A stretch of DNA of 59,721 bases from Dissophora ornata (taxonomy: Eukaryota; Mortierellomycota; Mortierellomycetes; Mortierellales; Mortierellaceae): assembly GCA_025201705.1 (NCBI GenBank), contig MU616671.1:1-59721 (forward strand), given 5' to 3'. Of this stretch, positions 11,077-22,658 are shown one piece after another. Position numbers and translations under genes: made by a program. How positions within the stretch are numbered: position 1 is the stretch's first letter; each line of letters opens with the position of its first letter. The notes beneath the pieces were generated by a model. The model ran no database searches, was not told the DNA's origin, and was given only the letters and a program-made list of their open reading frames with translations.

Positions 11077-14000
11077 ATGGCAGAATTCTTTCAACTTGCA
11101 AGAGTCCGACGTTCTCCCAATCCAACGCATGCACCATGGACCTTCGATGTCCCCGAGGAAGCGAGGAAAAAGCTTGATAGTTTAATTGATCCATTGGCGG
11201 TTGTTTCGTACTGTAAGTTGAAAAAGCATGCCGAGGTGCGAAAAAAAAGAGAGAAGAACGACAGGATTGTCGACCCTGGTTTCAGTTAATTTTACGTCGC
11301 GTTCACGGCATGAATGTGGCATGAGATCCGGTTATATTTTTTTCTCACACGTTAATGTCCTTGGGGGATGGGTGCTTTCTTTTTCTTCTTCTTTCATAGT
11401 CAGCTGCAGTCAATCCGTCCAGGACACGTTATGGGCAGTGGTCTTCGAACAAAACCAGGGCGCATGCAGTGGGGGCTCAGAATACAACCGCAACACCGAC
11501 AGTCTTAGTGCAGGGATTTGGGCCTGGCTCCCAGATCCCAGCACGGACACAGCTGCTCAGAGCAAGAGCATCCGCACTCTTCATCTCGTGCACCGAGCTG
11601 AGAAGAATGCCATCACAGAATCACAAGGACCTGAAGGCCAACATGCAGACGATATAAACAATGACGAGGATGACGATAAAAGTGCGTCTCATGATTTGGA
11701 TAAAATCCTCGGGCCGTTGCTGGCACTGTGTTCGACGCAATTGAACATTATATCCGCTACAATTCACGACACCGAGGCGGATCTAGCACAGCTGAGTCAA
11801 TCGCTAATGATATTTACGGCTCCACAGAAACAACGCCATACCAAGCAAGCGGATCTGGCGTCTTTGACTTGGCGGTGGAGTGACCAGATGGATGGCGCCA
11901 ACGATATCTCCACGAATACAAATGGACACAGGACTGCGAATGCAGGATGGGTCACTCTTGAGAGCCTATCCAAGAGCACCCAGAATGATCCGGGTGAAAG
12001 CGAGGCACATCTTGATGTACTCCGTCAGTGCTTTGGACTTGTCGACTGTCACCTGCCCACGGCATCCACCGAAGAAAAGCAGGACATTGACAAGATCTTG
12101 GAGCAGGATTTGCGTGATCTGACGGTGAGTGGTGACGGCAAAAATGTTGACCATTCATCGAACAAAGTCGACGTCAATACCGCCTGGTTTCGTGGTGTTT
12201 TTCACGACAACGAAATGATCGCAGGCGACTTGGACCTTTATTCGGATAACTCAAGAGTCCTCAACGGTAAGCTGGACTTAACAGACCACTTGAAATGAGT
12301 GGTCTTTTTCGCTCTGAAGAACTCGACAATAACCAGTGTATCCCTCCGCTGATACATATCAGGCGCCATGCTCTGTGCCAAGTTACAGGCGTGTCTTCTT
12401 CAACTCAATGCCCTCCCGCCTTTATTCAACGCTCTGGAGCTCCGTCAGTCGACCGACCATCTCGTCCGCAAACATGCTCTCTATATCGGCGCCCGTACCT
12501 ATTACCAAATCATGAACGAGCATCTCGATCGCAGGCCCATCCCTATGCCATGGCATACCCTCGCCATGGTCCACAACGACGCTCAATCAAAGGCTTTGGA
12601 AGAGATAGAGAGGCACTATTATGGCACTGGATCCTATCTTCCAAGGCTCCTACGCGAGTTCAGAGCACACTGTCTTGAGACAACCATAACGGGAGTTGAT
12701 TCAGAATCCCAGGTGGCGGGATCCGCAGCGGCAGCGGCAGCAGCAGCCAGTGCGTTTGGATCCGTGTCTGCTATGGAAATGATGGTCCCATCGGGAGGGC
12801 TATACCTGGCGTACCACTCTGCGAACGCAACTGCATTACAGAACCACCATTTGGATTCGCTGGACGAGCATTGGGACGTGTTTCTCAAGAGTAGGATTTC
12901 GGAGAATCAAGGCTCGATGAGCACAACAGCCTCTAGGTCATCCACTCAAATCAAGGTACCCACTCCCAGTGTCACCGCACTTGCATGAGAATCTATTGCA
13001 GGGCCCACAAAGTCGGTGCAGACCCTAGTTCCCTAATCTTATTTTTACGTTCTCAGGATTTCTCCGAGTTTTTGCAGGCAGTGGATCAAGTCCGCAGAAG
13101 CTACCTCGAGACTTGTATCCCCAGCCCGGAGGCGATCTCTGTTCTCGAAAATCTGGACGAAATGCAACAATCAAAATCTGCCATCTTCTTGCAATCCATC
13201 ACCGCTACCTCGCCTTCAACTCCTTCGCCTGGCATATTACCGACCCACCTCAAACGCAGCTCTTCGATTTCCTCCTCTCGCCATTCAATGGTTCTGAGTG
13301 GCAATGCGATCGGTCTTCCTAGTGTCAATAGTGGCCTTAGGGGTGGAGACGTGCTCACTGACACATTGAACGGCAAGAGCACTCGCATCCAAGCAATCAA
13401 TACAGCCAACGGTGTCGGCATTGGAAGTGGCATTGGCGGTAGCAGCTCAAGTAGTGGAGGACGAGTGCAACAGCGGCAGTTAGATCAGGCGCCGATGGAT
13501 TCGGAACAGCAGATTTTAGAGATCCTGAAAGCAAAGCGACGATCCAAAGTTGAAGATCGTCGAGTATCCCTGTAAGTTTATGCTCTTGAAGATTTGTTTT
13601 TTCCATTTTGCTATTCCGTTTTCCTGACTTTGATATTGCGATTCCAGGGATATTGAGCCTTCAGGTGCAACCGGACAAAGAGACGCGTACTACGGAGCGA
13701 ACAGGGAACAAGGTTCTGGGAGCGCTCTCGCGCATGGTACTACTGCCGGCAGTCATACAAGTAGGCCTTCAGGAAGTGCGTTAGCAACAGGAGAGGCTTC
13801 GAGCTCCAACAAGGAGAATGAAAAGGCGGTAGTCCAATTTGGATGGACGTTACACATGCTCCATGCCAACACCCTGCAATATGCTTGGATTTGGAGCTGG
13901 TTATATGCCCATGAAGGCTCCTCACAGCAGAACGTAGGCAAGTGTCGGAATCCCGGACTTTGACGCCCATTTTCAACAACTGAAGTGCATTCTCTTCAAT

Positions 14001-17000
14001 GGCGGATTTTCTAAAAAAAAAACAACGTCCCCCCCCCCCTTCCCTTTTGTTCTGAACCTATAGTCGCCTGCGATAGTAAGATATACACGTCTTCGAAATG
14101 GATCATTCTTCCAGCTAAGGATTTGATCCGAAGTCGCAAAGAGTGGAAGGTCACTTACGGGGATCGGGTCTGGCTTGTCTCGTATTGGTTCTCGACGCGA
14201 AATGCCAGGACGGATCTCCCAGAGTATTTGCCACGAGCGCGGGGTGCGCCTTGTCGTCATGTCATTCCCTATGGAGAGACCTATGTCATCTGCAAGACAT
14301 GTCCTGCCGACGCGCTGTGTATGCGGTGTTTCCGAGGTAACGTCTCGAAAACGCCCGTTTATTATTTTTATGAAGGGAGGATTTTTTTTTTTTTGGTAAT
14401 TCTTATTTGTCGATTTCACGAAATAGCGTCGGACCACACGGACCATATTATGTACTTGCAGTGCTCGTGGGGTACTTCGGTCTGCGCTTGCGGTGACCCC
14501 CTGAGATTGAAAATGAGCAATGCATTGCATTGCTCGTTGCACAGCGCGGAGAGCCAGCGATCGTATTCCAGACTTGCGAAGGGAAAACCATGCCAGATCA
14601 AGTTTAAAGCAGGAGAGAAGGTCTACCGATGTAAGGTAAGAGCAACTCAACAACGAAAATTGTTCTTTCCAAATCCAGAGACGCGTTTTTCATGAATTAA
14701 TGCTAAAATAATTTTTTTATAGTCTTGTGTAAGCGACCAAAACCAAGACGCGGTGCTTTGTGATCGCTGCTTCCGCTCGGTAAGTAAATATCTAGGATAA
14801 GGAGTTGACGTTTTGATGGCACTCCTTTAACACCTCCGCAATTCCCCGCTAGCACAATCACTTTAAACACGATGTTGTAGCCCAGATCGCTGAGGACGGG
14901 ATGACATGTAGTTGTCACGACGGCAAGTCATGGAAGCTCGAACTCCGCTGTGCCTACCACAGTCCTGGTGCCCTTGAGCGTGAATACTTACCACGAGCCA
15001 TCACAGTTCCTGCACCATCGCCGTCGCCATGGGTTCGTCAGCGTGAACAACATCACCACCACCACGAGGGAACAACGTCTCCTATCGATAAGCACAATGA
15101 CACTTCTCTCTCCTCGACGACGACTGAGAAACAGCCCTTGACGGCCATTGCTGGCAGTTCCACGACATCGCTTTCATGGTCATCCCATGAGCATCCACAT
15201 CGATGTGGACACGTTTTCCAACCAGGTGAAGATATTTATCACTGTCGAGATTGCAGCTTCCATGAAACGGTGATTCTGTGCAGTCGATGCTTCCATGCTT
15301 CCGGCTGTGTGAACCATCGATGGAGAATGGGTGCGTTCCAACCCCCAGAACCGGATCTCACATCGGGACCTGCTTCTGGATCCCCGTCCTCGAACAAGAT
15401 TGTCGATGGTTTGAAAGTCGCTGGCGATAAGAAATCTCCTTCAGAAAAGGACGCTCAAGTGGAAAAACACATTCAAGTTTCATGCGATTGTGGAGATCCT
15501 GCAATGTTCAAGACGTCCTTTGATTGTAATTACCATCTCCCACAAGAGTTTCGACCAGTGCCGAATCTGGTCCATTGCGATTATCTGTTCCAGAGAGGAG
15601 AGATCATGTATCGGTGCCGGACGTGTCATTTCGTTGATGAGAAGGATAGTGACAAAGACGAACCAAATGCGAGTGACGTTCAGGACGGATCTTCAGAGCA
15701 GGGATCGGATATTTGGATTTGTGGGCGGTGCTTTGATCCAGAAGATCATCACGGCCATGCGGTCGAGGAACTGACTAATGAGCGAAACGAAGGTTTTTAC
15801 TGCCACTGTGGAGATCCGACTATCTTGAGGTCACCACCAAACCTTGCTGCAAATAGTGGTGCCTCTGCTGCTACAGGCGGCAGTTTAGAATGTCGGGACG
15901 ACCACAACCGACAAAATGTGCTCTGCACCGCTAATATCGGAGAAGGCATGGTCTATTACCAGTGCAAGGTAAACAATGGAATGTATATGAGGAGTATTTT
16001 AGCCAGACGTGGGGATGCATTCATTTTCTTCTGCTGTTAACACACCTCTCGTTGTACAGACATGTCAGACAGACTCGAGTCGAATCTTTTGTGAACCTTG
16101 CTTCGTCGAGGAAGCACATGAAGGTCATTCATACCAACGCTGCAATGTGCCCACCGGGTCCGAGACGAAGCGATGTGGGTGTGGTGAGAATAGTGCTTTC
16201 CGATTCGCGACTCATTGTCAACAGCATGAGCGCGTAGGCGGAACTAACATTGTGCACCGGTGCCAGTATCGAGCCTTTGCTGGCGAGTGGATCGCGTTCT
16301 GTAACGACTGTTACCCATCCCAAGAAGGCATGGTTCCCGCGTACCTGTGCTTCAGATGCCGACAAGGCTCTGATCACAAGGAACACACAGTCAAATGGGT
16401 CAAAGCAGAAACCGACATGCTCTACCCATGTGCTTGTGGGTCTCACTCTCTCTCGCGACTCTCCTCTTCCTCTGCCCACGCTGCGCTGGCGTCTTCTGCT
16501 GTGTCGCCACTCTCGAGCCCATCGTCACACAATTCCCCAGTCAATAATGCCGCTACCAACAGTTCTGCCAGCAATGATAAGAGCAATAGGAACTCTTCTG
16601 GTCTGGCATCTTCGACATCAAGCGCGCAGATTGCAATAACCGATGAAAGTACGATCAAGGCACCGTCTTTGTGTCAATACCACACCATGATTTATAAGAC
16701 CACGCCTTCAACGACCTTATACTTGCACTCGCACAACTACCGGTCCTTCAACCATCAGGACCACAATGAGGTCACGGGCTACCGGTACCATGATAGCGAC
16801 AACGATTGGATAATCTCTCGACCGGATGGATCTGGGGGAGCTCAGGGCGCAGATGCAGAGTGCAATAGCGCGACCACAGTGCAAGCAGCGACAAGCGGTC
16901 GTCAGTTATCGCCTTACTTGCAGTGGAAGGACGTGTTCTGGCTGAAGCATGCCAACACAGGCAGGTTCTTCAACTCGATGGCGAGTCTGAAAGTCACTCA

Positions 17001-17103
17001 GGGATTCCAGGAGGTGAGCGCGTTGGAAGGCACACATAGCAATAATGACTGGATCGTGGAGGAGACGACGTGGTTGCGACAGCAGATCTTGAATAATGAG
17101 TGA
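11077..17103 (+). CDS. Protein with six UBR-type zinc fingers and C-terminal MIR motifs
   Basis: Ten exons give about 1,699 residues: 11077-11212, 11400-12266, 12363-12955, 13057-13571, 13648-13937, 14064-14336, 14427-14635, 14723-14779, 14853-15968 and 16060-17103. All phases agree; the exon 5 donor is inferred as GC (G|GCAAGT), with a weak GT nearby as alternative. Residues 1-800 are helical and low-complexity without a recognised domain. Residues 864-1488 hold six successive UBR-box-like modules, each with GE-x2-Y-x-C-x2-C, then C-x2-CF, H-x2-H and C-x-CG. Examples are RCGHVFQPGEDIYHCRDC and PCRHVIPYGETYVICKTC. The C-terminus (about 1573-1696) has two MIR-type motifs ending NDWII and NDWIV. 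UBR boxes recognise N-degrons in ubiquitin ligases; MIR motifs occur in protein O-mannosyltransferases and IP3 receptors. I see no RING or HECT domain. Splitting into two genes near 13.95 kb cannot be excluded. Confidence 0.78.
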
Positions 17104-17513
17104 TAAAATAGCCTGTATTATCTGCGAATACCAAAAAATATATATAAAAAAATCACTGGATGTGAACGCTCTGTCTTCGTGTCATAATGCAACAACAGGC
17201 TGCATCGCAGCGCTGTCAATGAATTTTTTTTCTTCTTGAAATCGAGTCAAGATGGACTACGTTGTGAATTTAGTCCAAACATCCTGATTTTTTTTTGAAG
17301 GGTGACAAAAAGCCTTGAATTGAGAGCTGCTTGATATCATCGAAATTGCGTTACAATTGACCCGCCCACGCCAAAAACCTGAAGGAGAGCTTGAAGGCTT
17401 TTTTCGAAATATTTTATTTCGCTCATTGAAAGACACGATGCTAGAGTGAATCGTGAGTTTGGGCAGCTGACAATAACACTTTCTCTGTCCAGTTCCGCTG
17501 AGATCCCTTAATA

Positions 17514-17620
17514 TTGAACAAGGGCCAAGTAGCATGGAAGGACATGCGAGTCAGATCGGACCCGGTAAATCATAGTATCGAGCCGAAAGATGTCTCGAGC
17601 CTTGCAGATAAATACAGCCC
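17514..17620 (+). repeat. Diverged repeat fragment, copy 1
   Basis: Alignable with 19105-19225. Both share a 'gaaca..ggccaa/agccaa' start and a 'gag(c)cttgcagataaa' or 'gagctttgcagataaa' end with similar spacing. On the minus strand the two read AVFICKARD and AIFICKARD followed by related residues ending YLALV or YLAIV. Origin unknown: probably two remnants of one coding repeat. Confidence 0.45.
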
Positions 17621-19104
17621 CAACTGTGTCCAAGGACTGCGGGCGCTCACGAAAATAATCATTTACAAAGAATTCGTCACAAAGGGAATGCCCTGGTCCG
17701 AAGAAATCTAAAAAAGATAAAAGAAAAAAAAAAGAAAGAAGGACCATAAGATTGTCTGCAGTCAGGCACCAGACACTCCTAAAAAACAAACAAAGAAAAA
17801 AGCCTACTCAAGTGACTCATCAAGGACGCGTGGTTGAGAATCCCTTGGATACAACACTGGACTTGAGCACACCACATGTTGGACATGACCGATTCGTAGG
17901 AAACTGTACGCGCTTGCCTTGCCCATCTCTCTATGCATGTGCAAGGTCCTCCAAAGTAGTAGTAGTATTCATCCCTCCATTGGCCTTCGCGATATCGCTG
18001 CATCACCGGTGGTAGGTAATGGATCTCGTAAAGGGACAGCAGCCTCGATTGGAACACCTCATCAGCAAAAAGGAACTCGACGGAGGTTCTCGAAAGCAAC
18101 TTAATGTACTGATACTCGGACATATTTTTTTTTTTTGGCGGAGGAACAATGAACCTATTGTAGAGTGTAGATATTGAATGATATGGTGAGGAAAGAAGGC
18201 GATGAAGAGAGAGGAGAATTTGCAATACGAGAGAATTGTAGTTTGAAAATTGCACTAGGTTCTACAGACGAGAAAAGCCATAGGCACACTGATCGTTATA
18301 TGTTAATATATGCCCTTGACTGCAGTTGTTTTAACAATAAGATCGCGTTTCGGCAAGGCTATACGGCCGCGTGTGTGTGATGGAGATGCGATAGGAAAAA
18401 ATATTTCATTTACTGCGAAGGCTTCTCATATTGTCCACGAGGCGTAAAAGACACGAAACTCTATTTTCACGCGTCTTTCAAACTGATAGAAACCAGGAAC
18501 ACAAGCGATTCCTTGAAACCCTTAAACAGCGCACGGTAATAAACACATGCTGGAGTTGGTCTTACGGAACCAGTCTTTTGCTTTTAGCGTACTCCACCCG
18601 TACAGGCTCTAGCACCGCTACCACTCGCAAATGTTAGATCGTTTTAAAAGGACGTGAGTTTTGATTCGAAAAATCCAGTCGAAATAAAGGAGCTTCGGGG
18701 ACGCTCTGAGAATTTGAGGGCAACGTTGACTGGGCTTCATCTTTCTTTCTGTGGGCGCAACTTTGAGTTGTTATCATGCGTAAAGTCATATGAAACGAAA
18801 GGCAATCAAGGAGGAGGAAGGAGTCGGGGAAAAGTTCCTAGATTAAAAAGAATAGGAGATTCAGAGACAAAAGGCCAAATGGAAAACTAAATCTATCACG
18901 ACGCGTCTTTTGGCGGAGACCATGGACGAAATACTGCTGGATTAACTGGATTAACTGCCTGGCACTGTACACACATGTTCAGAAATGATGATGTTTTTAT
19001 TCCTAATTCGCTGTCTCAATCAAGAACTACGACCACCGCAGAAGAGTTTGCCGGAAATACAAGTGCCGAAGTAAGTGTAATTTTCTAGGCTCCATATCGC
19101 CTTT

Positions 19105-19225
19105 GTCAAACATGAACAATAGCCAAATAAAAAGGATGAATATAAGCGTCACTACCGACGGCATAAATGTCTTCCTCAGTTCTAGAGACTTCCTGCATAT
19201 CCCGAGCTTTGCAGATAAAGATAGC
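19105..19225 (+). repeat. Diverged repeat fragment, copy 2
   Basis: Partner of the fragment at 17514-17620. The minus-strand reading is AIFICKARDMQEV...HPFYLAIVH, resembling AVFICKARDIFRL...LPCYLALVQ of the other copy. Neither copy is part of a long open frame. Confidence 0.45.
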
Positions 19226-19643
19226 TAGCAATGTATGCTCCTCGCATTTACATACACCGAAATTTCGGGCGACGGCGACAATAGGAGAAAAGCAATGGCT
19301 CTTTCCAAAATGCGCTACACAGTGGAGTAGAGTCGAAAACAAATAATGAAATTGTCGAAGGCATTATGCAGCATTTTCCATTAGAGATTCCCATTTCTAT
19401 AATTTCATTCACGCAGCGTGCAGAAAACGACAGCGAAAATGACTTTCCCCAATGAAGACGCGAATATTCCAGAAGAAACCCAATGCTAAATAAAAGTAGA
19501 CGACACAAGTGCGGTTCTGTTTCTTGTAGGATATGCTCATGCCTTTTCCGCTAGTTGACTGTCAATTTGAATAGGAAACAAGCTTTGACGCCACCAAACA
19601 GGGGCTTTGTCGAAAGGAATGTCTAAGCTCATATCCATCGAAA

Positions 19644-19800
19644 GTCAAATATCACAGGATTGCATCTGGTAGTGATGACAAGACGGTACGACTGTAGGAT
19701 ACTGAATGGAGATTGTCTCCATATCTTTACGGGCCATGACAAGACAGTTTTGAGCGTGTCGTATTCGCCAGACAGTGGAACACTGAAGGTGCAGCGCACA
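19644..19800 (+). pseudogene. WD40-repeat gene remnant
   Basis: One frame reads HRIASGSDDKTVRL, then a stop and a shift into NGDCLHIFTGHDKTVLSVSYSPDSG. This is the blade pattern of WD40 repeats (ASGSDDKTVRLWD...GHDKTVLSVSYSP) typical of large fungal WD40 proteins. It is broken by a TAG in place of Trp and by a frameshift. The tail is nearly the same as a stretch at ~22.54 kb (aagacagttttgagcgtgtc), so both come from related repeats. Confidence 0.7.
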
Positions 19801-20009
19801 GCCAGCAGGTTTCGTTCAACTTGCGATGGAGGGACTTCATTGGTTGAACCCCTCAAGAGGATGAAAACCAAAGAGAATGAAAATCTAGGAGGATGGAGGA
19901 TTGAAAATCTTGGCCAATAAAATCACATCCCCCAGAAGGATTTTTTATTTTTTTCAACCAATAACGACACTCTATTTTTTTCAATTGAACGACGCGTAGT
20001 TCGGCAGTT

Positions 20010-21602
20010 TCTCAACGTATTCTTCCACCACCAATAAGCTGTCTCGCCAGTAACGGAAGACGCGAAAGCACTGTTCTAATAATAGTCCGTAGACTGGAGA
20101 CTTGCTCGATTTTGCTGTGCTGTTTCATTCTTCATGTTTACGTATATTTCTATTAATGTTGTCCATTTGTCAATGGTAGTGATTTGTTGAAAGAGAGGTA
20201 CCACACAGAAGCCATAGAGGGGTTCAACTCTTACCGAGCTACATGATGGCTATATGAGAGATTCATATAAATACTCCATAATTCCCTACTTGTAATATCA
20301 TTACCCGGCAATTTGAACATACTTCTGCATTTTATTTGACACTTGAACCTCTGCCCCTTACCCTACCACTGTCTATCTTGAAAAAAGCCATTCTGCTCTT
20401 GAACAAGCCTAGGATCGCCACTGAGCCATAATGTCACGCAATATTGTTCCCACTAAAGAGAAGTGCTCTATCATCAGTGTCCATGACAGTTACCTAAGGC
20501 AAGTTTCTTAGGTTTCTAAAGACCCTGCCTGAAAGGGACAGCCGAGGAGCGTCTTTTAACATTTAACTTTGTATGCTATTGAACACACAGAGCCGGGACG
20601 ATTAACTGCTGGCAAGACCCTAAACCCAAAGCTACCGTAAATTGCAGTTTGAGAAGACCTCCTCTCCCAATGTCTATTATGTCAGGTCGAGCGACGGTCG
20701 ATACCTCATACGAGAATGGAGCGGGGTAGTTGAGATGCACAAGAAACCAACTGCAGGGGCAGCATGGGAAGTCATTGCGACCACCACCAATGTAAAAACA
20801 ACGTTTTCCTTCAAGGTCAAGGATCGCTATCTAGTTGGCACCAAAGTTGGCTTTGTCATGGCTGACCGAAAGGAGTGCGAAGGATGGGAAGGCTGGACAA
20901 TCACCACTGATTGTAGTAGGAAGCTTACTGGGCCAAGTGGACGAAGGAATATGTTGTACATGTGTGTAGCCATTCCCGTGGCCGTAACCGTTGCTGTAGT
21001 GGCTCCTTTAGTGGCCACCCATGTAGTTGCTTTTCATGCTCCAGCTGCTGCAGTGTGTGCCGCCGCCGCCGGTAATGCTTCAGTCGGCGCAGCGAGTGCC
21101 GCCCTCGGAACGATCACCGCAACCATCGGAACTGACCAAATGGCCTCAGATATTCAAAACTTTGCCAACATTGTCGATGGAGCCAACACAGTATATCATT
21201 CGTTTCGGCCTGACGACAAAGTTGAAAAAAAAAGCCTCAAAAAAAAGTCGAATGGCATGAAGACTCAAGATCCCAAGGCCAGGCCAAGACGCCGTCAGCC
21301 TTGCTAGTGCAGCCAACACCGTATTTAATTTACGATGAAGATGCCAAAGCTAAAAAAAAGCCTCAAAAAAAGTCGAATGACATGAAGACCCAGTCTTATC
21401 TTCTTTTACTGCCTATACCGCGAAAAATACAATAAATTCCGCTCATGCACACAAGACGTGTCTACTGTCTTCTTGAAGCTGATAGATAATAGCTGGCAGA
21501 GTCGTCTCACCGTCATTCACTTTGCACTCCTGACTCCAGCCATGACCATACATGTGAATCTAGAGCAGAATTATGACAAGACCATTGATGTGAAGTTGGT
21601 AG
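20010..21602 (+). repeat. Segmental duplication, copy A
   Basis: A direct repeat of 26984-28637, about 7.0 kb apart. Similarity starts at 'acgtattcttcc(a/g)ccaccaata', runs through promoter, two exons and 3' flank of the small TM-protein gene, and ends at 'aattatgacaagaccat(t/c)gatgtgaagttggtag'. Copy A has its own ~130-bp internal repeat (21183 onward and 21310 onward) and lacks the 9-bp tandem array of copy B. Confidence 0.8.
20431..21307 (+). pseudogene. Frameshifted copy of the small TM / trefoil-like protein gene
   Basis: Same two-exon structure as the intact gene at 27435: exon 1 20431-20498, GC donor (CTAAG|GCAAGT), exon 2 from 20591. In exon 2 the intact copy reads GTAAAATGGCAG where this copy reads GTAAATTGCAG, one base shorter. 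The true frame therefore reaches a TAG about 35 codons later, while the remainder (from ~20642) stays open in another frame without an ATG. That open part still encodes [20 protein letters not shown] and the hydrophobic segment [21 protein letters not shown]. The C-terminus is Lys-rich. A single-base assembly error would be an alternative explanation. Confidence 0.75.
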
Positions 21603-21964
21603 CAGCTGCCGCGTTCAATCGATAGAACTTGTCAAACAGAACCGATGACGACCAGTTGCCATCTACCACAACGACGTCTACTCGAGTGCCCTTCTTGATT
21701 GCAGCCGTGGACCCGGTGGCGCGTACCTTTGGTACCTTGGCGTCCTTTGGGAGAGCGAGTCGTTTGCTGGTGCAAGCAATGTGGTTGCTGATCTGATCTG
21801 CGCCGATCGGCTTGCTGTGGTCCCGAACGTCGCGTATCAGCGGACGATGGTTGATCGACGGGTCCTTGGGGTGAGGGGACGTCGGTCTCATGGCCTTTGA
21901 TGCGTCTGAGGTGCTCTGTGGGCGTCTTGACCGGGCACAGGAGAGGGTCGTTTGTTCGCCGCAC
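21571..21964 (-). mobile_element. Tyrosine-recombinase (Crypton/DIRS-type) C-terminal remnant
   Basis: Two overlapping minus-strand frames, linked by one frameshift near 21.87 kb, read LCPVKTPTEHLRRIKGHE and then IGADQISNHIACTSKRLALP, KVRATGSTAAIKKG and GNWSSSVLFDKFYRL. The order matches the C-terminal half of eukaryotic tyrosine recombinases: a CP-x-T element, an S-x-H/RA-x-ST-like box, and a final GNWSS...F-x-FY with the candidate catalytic Tyr. No upstream catalytic Arg region or element ends are visible, so it is a dead fragment. Assignment to Crypton rather than DIRS is not resolvable here. Confidence 0.5.
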
Positions 21965-21979
21965 TTTGAGCAGTCATAG

Positions 21980-22587
21980 TGTCGGGGTCCGATGGACTAA
22001 ACAGTACGGCTATGGGATGTTGAAACTGGAATTAGCAGTTATTCCTTGAGAGGTCATAGTATGATTGGTTTGAGCGTCATACCCCAAGGAGGCCAAGTTG
22101 CATCTGGAAGTGACAACGAGACGGTGCGACAGTGGAACGCGAAAGTCGAAGATTGCTACTACACATTGATCTGTCATAGCGACAGTATCTCCTGCATCAT
22201 GTATTCGCCGAAGACCGGATTGTATCTAGCATTAAGGACAAGAATGTACGGCTACGGGATGTTGAAACTGGAGGCTGCCTGTGCACATTGAATGACTATA
22301 GCAAGGACGTTTGGAGCGTCGCATATTCGCCAAACGGCGACCAGATTGCATTTGGCAGCGACGACAGGACGGTACGGTTTTGGGACATTGAAACTCGAAC
22401 TTGTTGCCGGATCTTTCAAGGCCCATGGCGGCGACCGCAAGACCATCAAATTGTATCCAGTAGTAAGGAAAAGACAGTGTGGCTGTGGGGCATTGTGACG
22501 GGAGATTGCCACCACACTTTTGAGAGCCAAAACAAGACAGTTTTGAGCGTGTCATTTTATTTGATGGATTTTTTCTGCAACCAATAA
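21980..22587 (+). pseudogene. Degenerate WD40-repeat gene fragment (about five blades)
   Basis: Successive blades can be read with frame changes: GGQVASGSDNETVRQWN, then a shift to IKDKNVRLRDVETGGCLCTL, then VWSVAYSPNGDQIAFGSDDR with TVRFWDIE, then EKTVWLWGIVTGDCHHTF and KTVLSVSF. The short near-perfect repetition is typical of the C-terminal propellers of fungal NACHT/STAND-type WD40 proteins. No NTPase domain and no start is present. Stops and shifts show that it is not expressed as a full protein. Confidence 0.75.
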
Positions 22588-22658
22588 TTTTTTTTAACCC
22601 CTTTCAAATTTCGGAGGTTGGCACGTATATTTTTTAAAGGCATTTATGCATTTATACT

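Larger units (their letters stand above)
17104..19643. other. Repeat-island flank without intact gene
   Basis: About 2.5 kb after the UBR-array gene. It is AT-rich and full of stops. A minus-strand open frame at 17779-18255 (158 codons) has a somewhat protein-like middle but no recognisable motif and poly-Lys-coding artefacts, so I do not call it. Two short similar fragments (listed separately) lie at ~17.5 and ~19.1 kb. Confidence 0.5.

Noticed and set aside
17779..18255. Minus-strand 158-codon open frame
   Set aside because: The middle looks mildly protein-like, but there is no recognisable motif, no supporting exon structure, and the ends are low-complexity.
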